Shown here: piece by piece, positions 1 through 5,354 of the stretch
Position numbering within the stretch: position 1 is the first letter of the stretch
How the letters are laid out: every line of letters starts with the position of its first letter
Assembly (NCBI GenBank): GCA_001828545.1
Contig: MHYW01000035.1
Location: 456-8,190, forward strand
Reading direction: 5' to 3'
Length of the DNA stretch: 7,735 nucleotides
From: Planctomycetes bacterium RIFCSPHIGHO2_12_FULL_52_36
Lineage (GTDB): Bacteria > Planctomycetota > Brocadiia > Brocadiales > Bathyanammoxibiaceae
Translations under genes and position numbers: made by a program
Notes under the pieces: model-generated
Told to the model about the DNA's origin: nothing
Seen by the model: the letters and a program-made list of their open reading frames with translations, nothing else
Database searches by the model: none

Positions 1-358
1 GGGCGTTCTCCTCCAGCTCCCTGGTAATGGAGGCCAGGAAGCCCTCGGCTATGGCGCTGGAACTGGACAGGAGGACAATGAAGCGTTTCCTCTGGGTGCA
101 GATGGCCCAGAGGGGAAAGACCAGGCTAGTGAGGACGCTCTTACCGTGACCCCTTGGGGCGGCAACGGTCTCACGCTTGCCCTGCACCGTCCCTTCGCTC
201 CGCTCTAGGGCAGGCCTGGTGCAGGGCTTGTTGGCCTCCTTTGAGGCCATAAGGTGGTATAACTCCTTGTGGAAGGGGGCGGCGGGGGCAGTAAGATAAT
301 GTCTCAGGTATCTATTGGCAAAGGCCTCGGGGTTATCCCACGACTCCCTGCTGGCCAC
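1..358 (-). CDS. terL: Phage terminase large subunit, N-terminal part (runs off the window)
   Basis: Reading leftwards, one open frame continues to base 1 and encodes WDNPEAFANRYLRHYL, then VAAPRGHGKSVLTSLVF, then FIVLLSSSSAIAEGFLASI. PRGHGKS is the Walker A (P-loop) of the packaging ATPase. The following hydrophobic strand and the SSSSAIAEGFL stretch match the usual second strand and helix of large terminases. This protein would power DNA packaging into the prohead and cut the concatemer; only the N-terminal ATPase region is present, with no nuclease domain in view. The frame overlaps the end of the small subunit gene, as is common for terS-terL. I chose GTG at 358. A TTG at 379 with AGAGGG a few bases upstream is an equally good start. 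A palindromic repeat is inserted in frame just before the Walker A strand (described separately). Family assignment is firm; the start is not. Confidence 0.85.
   Translation of the reverse strand, partial: MASRESWDNPEAFANRYLRHYLTAPAAPFHKELYHLMASKEANKPCTRPALERSEGTVQGKRETVAAPRGHGKSVLTSLVFPLWAICTQRKRFIVLLSSSSAIAEGFLASITRELEENA
179..227 (-). repeat. Palindromic element inserted in frame in terL
   Basis: Perfect 10-base arms GCCCTGCACC (179-188) and GGTGCAGGGC (218-227) enclose an inner stem, CCCT at 191 pairing with AGGG at 210. The element is translated within the terminase as PCTRPALERSEGTVQG, immediately before the strand leading to the Walker A motif. Its core, GAGCGGAGCGAAGGG on the minus strand, occurs again in frame in the S24 repressor gene near 6840. 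Its length of 49 bases adds about 16 residues without breaking the frame. Confidence 0.75.
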
Positions 359-776
359 TACTGATTCTAAGCTTCTCAATTCGCCCTCTAAGGTCGTCAA
401 TCCTCTGGAGAGCTTTGAGTTTGAACTCTTTCCTTTCTTCTTCCGTAAGGTCTCCAATGTCTGTTTCGCTCCTACCCCTCAATTGCCCCATATAATCAAA
501 CAGGATTTTTGCGGCCTGGACGTTGCCCTCCTTGGCCTTCTCCGTGAGGGCCTGGAGGAGGCGGGGCATCTCCTCCATAATAAGCTCCCTACACGTCTCT
601 TCTAGGGCCTCCTGGAAGCCCGGCAGTGCCCTCCATCTGGACAGGAGCCCGGGTCTTACCTTGAGCTCCCGTGCAATCTCCTCCAGGCTGCTCCCGGAGG
701 AAAGCAGTTGCAAGAAGCGTCTTTGTTTGGGTTTCCAAACGGCAGAACCGCCGTGCCTGGAGGGTCTGGAATTCAT
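333..776 (-). CDS. terS: Phage terminase small subunit
   Basis: 147 residues. A helix-turn-helix lies at about residues 27-51 (SLEEIARELKVRPGLLSRWR). A helical stretch follows with EGNVQAAKILFDYMGQLRG (83-101), a pattern typical of small terminases and phBC6A51-like proteins, and then a charged helical C-terminus (111-137) suited to oligomerisation. The small subunit recognises the packaging site on phage DNA and hands it to the large subunit. The gene lies directly upstream of terL and overlaps it, so the two are probably translated together; the last residues (SSGQQGVVG) are read from DNA that also encodes the terL N-terminus. The ATG at 776 has no strong ribosome site, and the frame stays open a little upstream. 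Function is inferred from the domain pattern plus the adjacent ATPase. Confidence 0.78.
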   Translation of the reverse strand: MNSRPSRHGGSAVWKPKQRRFLQLLSSGSSLEEIARELKVRPGLLSRWRALPGFQEALEETCRELIMEEMPRLLQALTEKAKEGNVQAAKILFDYMGQLRGRSETDIGDLTEEERKEFKLKALQRIDDLRGRIEKLRISSGQQGVVG

Positions 777-803
777 AAAGAGGATAGCCCCACGGATAAG
801 CCA

Positions 804-917
804 AAGCAGTAAGTAGGCACTAAGTAGGATAAAATTGTAAGCTATCGGTGCCAGTTATCGCCTGTTAACCCGATAACTGTGTCTTCTGTCTACTCCTTAC
901 TGCTTACTGCCTACTTA
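804..917. repeat. Inverted short-repeat array (AGTAAG/TACTTAC type)
   Basis: The left half (AAGCAGTAA at 804-812, TAAGTAGGCA at 810-819) is matched in inverse by TTACTGCTT at 897-905 and TGCCTACTTA at 908-917. A further perfect hairpin sits between the halves: CAGTTATCG (852-860) and CGATAACTG (871-879) with a 10-base loop. The unit differs from the ATCAGC heptads elsewhere in the window, but the design, direct short repeats facing their inverses, is the same. It lies directly upstream of terS. Confidence 0.6.
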
Positions 918-1128
918 ATGAAAGGGGGCCAGGGCTGTCCGCCTTAGCGGATGTTCTTTCGGCCTTTATTTTTTTTAGCCTGCCTCTCTGGGCACACGCC
1001 CCGGCCCACCAGTTTTTTGTCCGCCTCAGGCGGAGTGGAAATCTTTAAGTAGAAGTCTACCACATCTCCAGTGGATGTCAACTCAGAGATGCCACAAGGT
1101 TACACTCCTTTAAACAATAATTTCAAAA
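918..1128. other. Gene-free stretch with small hairpins
   Basis: No coding frame here looks real. The stretch contains the small hairpin TCCGCCTTAGCGGA (938-951), an eight-T run (969-976), and the palindrome TCCGCCTCAGGCGGA (1020-1034), which recurs exactly at 5917-5931. Interrupted pairing of AAAGGGGGCC with GGCCTTTA just before the T run could form a weak rightward terminator, but the stem is not clean. No tRNA or other structured RNA was recognised. Confidence 0.4.
1054..1081 (-). promoter_or_regulatory. Possible leftward sigma70 promoter
   Basis: On the minus strand TTGACA (1081-1076) is followed after 16 bases by TAGACT (1059-1054), which matches four of six consensus positions at -10. 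The -10 lies within the dyad GTAGA-AG-TCTAC (1049-1060). It points towards terS, whose ATG is about 275 bases downstream with a repeat array in between. A chance match is possible. Confidence 0.35.
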
Positions 1129-1236
1129 ATCAGCTATCAGGAATCAGCTATCAGCAATCAGCAGTCAGTAGTCGGCAGTCAGCTTGCTGATAGTTGATTG
1201 CTGATTACTGATTGCTGACCTGCTGATCCCTGACTA
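1129..1236. repeat. Heptad repeat array with inverted second half
   Basis: Eight consecutive 7-base units of the form (A/G)TC(A/G)G(C/G/T)(A/T) run from 1129 to 1184 (ATCAGCT, ATCAGGA, ATCAGCT, ATCAGCA and so on). They are followed at once by units in the opposite orientation (TGCTGAT, AGTTGAT, TGCTGAT, TACTGAT, TGCTGAC) to about 1236. The two halves can pair over most of their length. The same array type recurs at 3418-3625 and 5578-5692. Confidence 0.85.
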
Positions 1237-1260
1237 CGTCCCCGGTCTTTGAGGTCTGTA

Positions 1261-1289
1261 TTGACCACAGCCCCAGTCGCATGTATACT
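1261..1289 (+). promoter_or_regulatory. Sigma70 promoter for the exported-protein gene
   Basis: TTGACC (1261-1266) and TATACT (1284-1289) are separated by exactly 17 bases, each matching five of six consensus positions. Transcription would start near 1296, giving a leader of about 60 bases before the ATG at 1355. It lies just after the heptad array and faces the right gene. Confidence 0.7.
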
Positions 1290-1354
1290 GGGAAAAATGT
1301 TAAGGATAATTAAAAGGCCTGTCTCGGGCATAACGAAGGAAAGGATTAGGACGT

Positions 1355-2236
1355 ATGTGTAGAGTGGGAGTATATCTTGTTTTAATGTTCGCCCTGGCGA
1401 ATCTGCCTCAGGCACGACTGGTCATATCCTTACTGTCAGTTGTAGGGGCAGTCGCAGGGGAGGATAAACCCCAGGCAGAAAAAGGGGTGGCAGAGAAGGC
1501 CAGCCCTGGGGGCAGTGGAGGACCCGCCCCCGAAGAAAAGACCTCTGATAAGAAGGACGAAAAGCCGGTCCCTAGCCCTAGCGAAGGGGTGGGCGCGCCC
1601 CGCAGTACCAATGAAGTGCGCGGCGAGGGCGCCAGGGATTTCCTCAAGCTGGCCGAGCCTAAATCCTTAACTGGAAAAAAGCAGACCCCAAAGAGTACCC
1701 AGTGGGGAGGCTACTGGGGGGCCGTCTACAGGAGGTCCCTTGACGAAGAACCCGAGGTGGGCGAACGGGAGAGTGAACCTGATAGCAGTACGTCTGTCTC
1801 GGGCGGATTACAGTCCCCCTCAGGTGAACCAAAACGGACCAGTGGCAGGGCCACCCCGGAAAAACCCGCCTCTCTTGCAGAGTATAAGGAGGTGGACTTT
1901 GCCAGGTTTGCCTCAGGCTCCTACGCCTCGGACTACGGGGATAAATACGTGAAGCTACGTTGCCGCTTCGCCAGCCTCGCACCGGAGGGGATGAGGCTAC
2001 AGGACTTCCCCCCTCCAGAGTATCTTAATTTTATTGTGGTAGGTACTGGAAGTTCCATGGAAAACCTCACCGTAGTAGCCAGTATGGGCAAGTCCGCCTC
2101 TGGAGGAGCAGGGCCAGGTGATAGGATGTTCCGAATAGAGTCGGGCAGAGAGATAACCCTTTACGGCCGCGCCCACCGCCTGGGCCTGAGCGGGCTGACG
2201 CTGGTGGTGGATGAGATAGAGATTGGTAAGAAGTAG
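1355..2236 (+). CDS. Exported protein with disordered linker and probable OB-like C-terminal domain
   Basis: 293 residues, family not recognised. The N-terminus (1-35) is hydrophobic and ends GAVAGED, consistent with a signal peptide or membrane anchor. Residues 36 to about 170 are rich in Gly, Pro, Ser, Lys and Glu and look disordered. From about 177 a compact domain begins (YKEVDFARFAS, YVKLRCRFASLAP, LNFIVVG, REITLYGRAH, LTLVVDEIEI). Its alternating beta strands suggest a small OB-like barrel; this fold call is inference. The ATG is supported by GGATTAGGA just upstream, the promoter at 1261 and an in-frame stop at 1331. Within the hydrophobic leader, LPQAR is encoded by CTGCCTCAGGCACG, which recurs at 3530-3543 between genes, so a repeat seems to have entered the signal region. 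The stop TAG is the TAG inside a hairpin repeat starting at 2233. It probably works in the envelope; its partner is unknown. Confidence 0.7.
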   Translation: MCRVGVYLVLMFALANLPQARLVISLLSVVGAVAGEDKPQAEKGVAEKASPGGSGGPAPEEKTSDKKDEKPVPSPSEGVGAPRSTNEVRGEGARDFLKLAEPKSLTGKKQTPKSTQWGGYWGAVYRRSLDEEPEVGERESEPDSSTSVSGGLQSPSGEPKRTSGRATPEKPASLAEYKEVDFARFASGSYASDYGDKYVKLRCRFASLAPEGMRLQDFPPPEYLNFIVVGTGSSMENLTVVASMGKSASGGAGPGDRMFRIESGREITLYGRAHRLGLSGLTLVVDEIEIGKK

Positions 2237-2257
2237 GGTGGGCACAGCCCACCCTAC
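2233..2257. repeat. GTAGGGTGGGC hairpin repeat, copy 1
   Basis: GTAGGGTGGGC (2233-2243) pairs with its perfect inverse GCCCACCCTAC (2247-2257) across a 3-base loop. The TAG of the left arm is the stop codon of the preceding gene. It could end transcription or protect the 3' end, but there is no T run, so it is not a standard terminator. Related copies lie at 2425-2482. Confidence 0.8.
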
Positions 2258-2424
2258 CAGGCTAAAAGGGAGTAGGGAAACTGCAAAGACAATCCCTCTC
2301 CCTGGGGTTAGGGGAGGTTTACGAAAGGGCACAGAAGGGACAATGAAAGACACCGCCCCAGAGGCAGCAGAATTGTTTCATAACCGTCTGATGGCCCTCT
2401 CGGGTGAGGAACGCCTGAAGAAAT

Positions 2425-2482
2425 GTAGGGTGGGCTATGCCCACCAATTAAAGCCTGGTATGGTGGGCTGTGCCCACCCTAC
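2425..2482. repeat. GTAGGGTGGGC hairpin repeat, paired copies
   Basis: A left copy (2425-2445, GTAGGGTGGGC then TATGCCCACC) and a right copy (2461-2482, TGGTGGGCTG then TGCCCACCCTAC) are separated by 15 bases. Each can fold alone, or the outer GTAGGGTGGGC (2425-2435) can pair with GCCCACCCTAC (2472-2482) in one long hairpin. The block sits exactly where the small gene loses its reading frame. Confidence 0.8.
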
Positions 2483-2548
2483 ACCCTACGCTTTTATGGA
2501 AAAGACTTTGAACCTGAAACCATCACAAAAATCCTTACGGCCCTCGGC

Positions 2549-2566
2549 CAGGGGAGACGTCCATGA
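2549..2566 (+). promoter_or_regulatory. Ribosome site and ATGA coupling of the TPR gene
   Basis: AGGGGAG lies about seven bases before the ATG at 2563, and the upstream remnant's TGA overlaps that ATG (ATGA, 2563-2566). The strong site explains why the TPR gene can stay translated even though the upstream gene is broken. Confidence 0.65.
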
Positions 2567-3405
2567 CAGAAGCCCCCAAAGACTACCTGGAAAAAGGGAA
2601 TGCACTCCTTGACACAGGTGACTACCAGGGAGCCATCCAGTGCTACGAGAAGGCACTGGGGCTTGACCCGAAGTACGCCCTGGCATGGGGCAACAAGGGC
2701 AATGCACTGGACAATCTGGGCAGGCATGAGGAGGCCATTAAGTCCTACGAAAAGGCCATTGAGCTTGACCAGAGGTTCGCCCTGGTATGGTCCGACAAGG
2801 GGGTAGCACTGGGCAAGCTGGGCAGGTATGGGGAGGCCATTACCTGCTTTGACAAGGCACTGGAGATTGAACCAAAGTTAGCCCTGGCATGGAACAACAA
2901 GGGCCTGGCCCTGGAATATCTGGGCAGGTTAGAGGAGGCCATCCCCTGCTATGACAAGGCACTAGGGCTTGACCCGAAGCACATTGCGGCATGGTACAAC
3001 AAGGGTGTGGCCCTGGACAGGCTGGGCAGGTACGAGGAGGCCATCCCCTGCTATAACAAGGCACTAGGGCTTGACCCGAAGCTCACCCTGGCATGGAAGA
3101 ACAAGGGCGCGATGCTGTTGTTCGGACTGTACCTGTACAAGGAGGCCATTACCTGCTTTGACAAGGCACTTGAGCTTGACCCGAAGAACGCCCTGGTATG
3201 GGTATACAAGGGCAATGCCCTGGACAAGGTGGGCAGGGATGAGGAGGCCATCACCTGCTTTGACAAGGCACTGGAGCTTGACCCGAAGAACGCCGAGGCA
3301 TGGTACCTCAAGGGCGGGGCCCTGGTCAATCTGGGTAGGAACGAGGAGGCCAATATCTGCTATGACAAGGCACGAGAGCTTGGCTTGGAGTTAGCCCCCC
3401 GTTGA
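2563..3405 (+). CDS. TPR-repeat protein (eight units)
   Basis: 280 residues, almost entirely eight tandem 34-residue tetratricopeptide repeats of the pattern AWxNKGxALxxLGRxEEAIxCYDKALxLDPK. Unit 6 is 35 residues long (AWKNKGAMLLFGLYLYKEAI), an extra residue in the turn between helices A and B; unit 8 ends with a degenerate tail, ELGLELAPR. No signal peptide or membrane helix and no enzymatic domain, so it is probably a cytoplasmic protein-binding scaffold. At DNA level, neighbouring units share long identical tracts (units 4 and 5 around GAGGAGGCCATCCCCTGCTA; units 6 and 7 around TGCTTTGACAAGGCACT). This means the array grew by recent duplication or is being homogenised. The start overlaps the stop of the broken upstream gene. 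Partner unknown. Confidence 0.9.
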   Translation: MTEAPKDYLEKGNALLDTGDYQGAIQCYEKALGLDPKYALAWGNKGNALDNLGRHEEAIKSYEKAIELDQRFALVWSDKGVALGKLGRYGEAITCFDKALEIEPKLALAWNNKGLALEYLGRLEEAIPCYDKALGLDPKHIAAWYNKGVALDRLGRYEEAIPCYNKALGLDPKLTLAWKNKGAMLLFGLYLYKEAITCFDKALELDPKNALVWVYKGNALDKVGRDEEAITCFDKALELDPKNAEAWYLKGGALVNLGRNEEANICYDKARELGLELAPR

Positions 3406-3417
3406 GGCGGGTCAGAA

Positions 3418-3625
3418 ATCAGCTATCAGTAATCAGCTATCGGCAATCAGCTATCAGTTATCGGCCTTCCGTTTGCTGACTGCTGACTGCTTACTATTCA
3501 CGCAGGCTAAAGTCATGCCAAAGGCAGACCTGCCTCAGGCACGGCCTGCGGCTACGACTGACTGCTGACTACTGTCTGCTGACTACTGATTGCTGATTGC
3601 TGACCGCTGACTACTGACTACTGTC
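3418..3625. repeat. Heptad repeat array interrupted by a nested palindrome
   Basis: Units ATCAGCT, ATCAGTA, ATCAGCT, ATCGGCA, ATCAGCT, ATCAGTT, ATCGGCC run from 3418 to 3466, followed by inverse units (GCTGACT and similar) to about 3497. A non-heptad insert comes next: CGCAGGC (3501-3507) pairs with GCCTGCG (3544-3550) around CCTGCCTCAGGCACG (3529-3543). Inverse heptads (ACTGCTG, ACTACTG, ATTGCTG) resume to about 3625 and run into the 3' end of the DJ-1 family gene. The insert looks like one repeat family landing inside another. Confidence 0.8.
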
Positions 3626-4122
3626 TTTATTATTGCCTTTAAAAAATCGGGGAGGTCTGAGGGGCATCGGGAGCTTATCATATTGCCGTCCACTACCACC
3701 GTCTTATCCTCATATAAGGCCCCGGCGTTTTTAAGGTCATCCTTTATGGCAAAAAAGCAGGTCATCCTCTTACCTTTCACTATCCCTGCCGAGATGGGCA
3801 CCCAGGCCCCGTGGCATATAGGCGCCACCACCCTGCCCGCCTCTCCCATTGCCTTTACCAGCCTTAATACTGCAGGGTAACGTCTTAGTTTATCAGGGGC
3901 ATAACCCCCGGGGATAATTACCCCGTCAAAGTCCTTCCAGTTTACATCTTCCACCCTGCAATCCGCCTCCATAGGGTAACCCTTCTTCCCATGATAGACC
4001 CTCTTTTCGGGACCAGCCACTACCACCTCCATCCCTTCCTCAAGCAGGCGGAGCTTGGGGTACCACCCCTCCAGGTCTTCATAGTCGTCTTCTATAAGGA
4101 TAAGTACCTTCTTCGTTTTCAA
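3583..4122 (-). CDS. DJ-1/PfpI-family protein with repeat-derived tail
   Basis: 179 residues. The class I glutamine amidotransferase-like fold is clear: KVLILIEDDYEDLE with the acidic residue near 15-18, DGVIIPGGYAPDKLRR (66-81), and the nucleophile elbow APICHGAW with Cys103 and His104, then VVVDGNMISSRCPSDLPDFL (142-161). Family members include PfpI/YhbO-type proteases or deglycases and stress proteins; the substrate cannot be read from sequence. The start is TTG at 4122, backed by AGGAAAGGG about eight bases upstream; no ATG fits. The last 12 residues or so (VVSSQRSAISNQ) are translated directly from the adjoining heptad array, so the original end was near IIKT and the array has supplied a new tail and stop. 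It follows the ImmA-like gene by 41 bases and may share its transcript, but its GC content matches the rest of the window rather than that module. Confidence 0.88.
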   Translation of the reverse strand: MKTKKVLILIEDDYEDLEGWYPKLRLLEEGMEVVVAGPEKRVYHGKKGYPMEADCRVEDVNWKDFDGVIIPGGYAPDKLRRYPAVLRLVKAMGEAGRVVAPICHGAWVPISAGIVKGKRMTCFFAIKDDLKNAGALYEDKTVVVDGNMISSRCPSDLPDFLKAIIKTVVSSQRSAISNQ

Positions 4123-4163
4123 TTCTACACCCTTTCCTAGATTGGGTCCTAAGACTAGCTTCT

Positions 4164-4811
4164 TTAATCTGGCAGAAAATTCAGTTGTTCTCTTACCGCC
4201 TCGTCAATTTTTTCCATTATTTTTATCGGCCACTCGTTGAGCCTGTAACTCATGGCTTCAGATGAAACTTGATATTCTCTGCTTAGTAGTTCAGCCACGT
4301 ATCTTTTTATTGCCTCTGCGTCACCAAAACCTACTTCGTTTACAATCAGCCTATACTTATCACGGGCATCTTGGGCGACTAGATAACTGGGCATAAGTAA
4401 TGCAGCTGCAAATCTCTTGGCATTTCTGTCCAGCTCCCAGTAACCGTCCCATTCTAATAGTTTTACTGCCAATTCTATACTGGTTATGCCCTCCAGTATC
4501 TTTCTATGTAGCTTTAGATGAGCCAATTCTTCAGCAGCCGTGAAACGATAGAAATTAGGGTTTTCGTTTGCGATAGTTTCGTCAATGTACACGATAAAGC
4601 AACCTTCAGACACACGCCATACTAACCCTGCAGTGTTAAACCTATCACGAAGACGTTGCATGTAGTCTAGGGTTATACCTGGTTCACTTTCAATAAGGTA
4701 GTCTATATCAATGGGTATGGATACGGCAGGTTTACATTTTTCTCTCAAGAAAGAAATTGCTAGACGTTCGATCTCTCCCACAGTATATCTGGGCACTTCA
4801 CCAAAATTCAT
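4164..4811 (-). CDS. ImmA/IrrE-family (DUF955) metallopeptidase-like protein
   Basis: 215 residues. The family's core is visible: RFTAAEELAHLKLH (89-102), then ELDRNAKRFAAALLMPSYLV (126-144), and YQVSSEAMSYRLNEW (180-194), which matches the usual winged-helix-like end. Known relatives such as ImmA of ICEBs1 cleave a partner XRE repressor to switch on an integrated element. The zinc motif is unusual: the first His of HExxH is Glu (E94-E-L-A-H98), so metal binding may use a Glu or be altered; I recall other family members with AEELGH, so this need not mean inactivity. Its ATG overlaps the TGA of the upstream XRE gene (ATGA), so the two are translated together; there is no good separate ribosome site. 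The gene is clearly richer in A+T than its neighbours. Confidence 0.85.
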   Translation of the reverse strand: MNFGEVPRYTVGEIERLAISFLREKCKPAVSIPIDIDYLIESEPGITLDYMQRLRDRFNTAGLVWRVSEGCFIVYIDETIANENPNFYRFTAAEELAHLKLHRKILEGITSIELAVKLLEWDGYWELDRNAKRFAAALLMPSYLVAQDARDKYRLIVNEVGFGDAEAIKRYVAELLSREYQVSSEAMSYRLNEWPIKIMEKIDEAVREQLNFLPD

Positions 4812-5221
4812 TTCGTATATTTTGCCCCAATATACTCGGCTAGCTCTTGTAACTCTTTCTTAGAGAGTTTTTTGTTCTCTATTGTACGGAGTAGTACTGG
4901 AATTCCGGGGGTTTTTTCTGCATACGAGGCTACATCTGGAGGTAATGCACTTCCTTTGTGCTTAACAGCTAGGTCAAAGAATAAGCTGTATGTTTTTGAA
5001 CCTTTTGACAGACCTAAAGTCTCCGCAATAAACTCCAATACTTTTGCGTCTTGAGGTGGGGGTAGTCTTCCGTGTTCAATGTTACTTAAATTTGAGGGCT
5101 GCATGCCAATTACAACAGCAAAACTGCGCAACCCATAGCCTGCCTTTAGCCGGCATTCACGGAGGTATTCTCCAAAAGTAATATCAGGACGCACAAGTTC
5201 ACCTTTGTATGGAAAAACCAT
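4808..5221 (-). CDS. XRE-family helix-turn-helix regulator paired with the ImmA-like protease
   Basis: 137 residues from ATG at 5221. The DNA-binding domain covers about residues 16-70 (TFGEYLRECRLKAGYGLRSFAVVIGMQ, then PSNLSNIEHGRLPPP). The C-terminal part contains PVLLRTIENKKLSKKEL, a stretch I recognise in XRE proteins found next to DUF955 proteases. By analogy with ImmR/ImmA it would repress its own promoter or genes of an integrated element until the protease removes it. A TTG two codons upstream (5227) is possible, but the ATG is better. Upstream is a near-consensus promoter with an inverted repeat over the -10 and start site, consistent with autorepression. It overlaps the protease gene by four bases. 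AT-rich compared with flanking genes, which suggests the pair arrived together. Confidence 0.85.
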   Translation of the reverse strand: MVFPYKGELVRPDITFGEYLRECRLKAGYGLRSFAVVIGMQPSNLSNIEHGRLPPPQDAKVLEFIAETLGLSKGSKTYSLFFDLAVKHKGSALPPDVASYAEKTPGIPVLLRTIENKKLSKKELQELAEYIGAKYTK

Positions 5222-5222
5222 T

Positions 5223-5250
5223 AACAATTACACTAAAATTAATTATTGTT
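5223..5250. repeat. AACAAT/ATTGTT inverted repeat in the XRE leader
   Basis: AACAAT (5223-5228) and ATTGTT (5245-5250) face each other across 16 bases just before the XRE start codon. It could be a second operator or an RNA hairpin covering translation initiation. The area is very AT-rich, so chance is plausible. Confidence 0.35.
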
Positions 5251-5267
5251 ATATAGTAATTATAACA
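5247..5267. promoter_or_regulatory. Candidate operator for the XRE regulator
   Basis: Perfect 7-base arms TGTTATA (5247-5253) and TATAACA (5261-5267) with a 7-base spacer form a 21-base dyad. It covers the -10 box and the expected transcription start of the XRE-protease promoter. Position and symmetry suit binding by an XRE dimer and autorepression. The site is inferred, not shown. Confidence 0.55.
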
Positions 5268-5286
5268 CTTTCTTATAGTTTGTCAA
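5259..5286 (-). promoter_or_regulatory. Sigma70 promoter of the XRE-ImmA pair
   Basis: On the minus strand TTGACA (5286-5281) and TATAAT (5264-5259) both match the consensus exactly, with a 16-base spacer. Transcription would begin near 5252, about 30 bases before the ATG at 5221. This is the strongest promoter in the window. Confidence 0.82.
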
Positions 5287-5354
5287 ATTGCATATTTTAT
5301 CAAAAGGAAAAGGGTTGAGAATTTCCGAACGGGTTTACCTCAGAAGTAAAAGGC

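Larger units (their letters stand above)
2343..2566 (+). pseudogene. Small hypothetical gene with its middle replaced by a hairpin repeat
   Basis: The left part begins at an ATG with AGAAGGGA before it and encodes MKDTAPEAAELFHNRLMA, then LSGEERLKK, ending near 2424. The right part, in another frame, encodes LRFYGKDFEPETITKIL, then TALGQGRRP, and stops with TGA at 2564-2566. These match, from memory, the start and end of a family of roughly 80-90 residue hypothetical proteins of environmental bacteria: N-terminal (S/T)PE, then SGEERLxMGCxMF, and a C-terminal LFLRxYGxDF. Here the middle of about 35 residues is missing, replaced by paired GTAGGGTGGGC repeats (2425-2482). The TGA overlaps the ATG of the TPR gene by four bases (ATGA), a sign that both ends belong to a once-intact gene coupled to the TPR gene. 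As it stands, translation from the ATG runs out of frame into the TPR gene. The family's function is unknown to me. Confidence 0.72.

Noticed and set aside
315..605. Plus-strand open frame across the terS gene
   Set aside because: It lies opposite the terminase genes, which have clear domain signatures, and its protein shows no recognisable pattern.
938..976. Rho-independent terminator before the T run
   Set aside because: The clean stem (938-951) is 17 bases from the T run and the nearer pairing is interrupted, so it is only noted within the gene-free stretch.
1179..1415. Minus-strand open frame with a hydrophobic stretch
   Set aside because: Its end is translated heptad array, its start is antisense to the exported protein gene, and the promoter at 1261-1289 reads the other way. 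No ribosome site or family was seen.
2840..3353. Long minus-strand frames over the TPR gene
   Set aside because: Their repetitive proteins are shadows of the tandem TPR units on the other strand.
4164..5221. XRE-ImmA pair as a new toxin-antitoxin system
   Set aside because: Known pairs of this type are repressor plus anti-repressor protease. Nothing in the sequence shows toxicity, so the regulatory reading is simpler.
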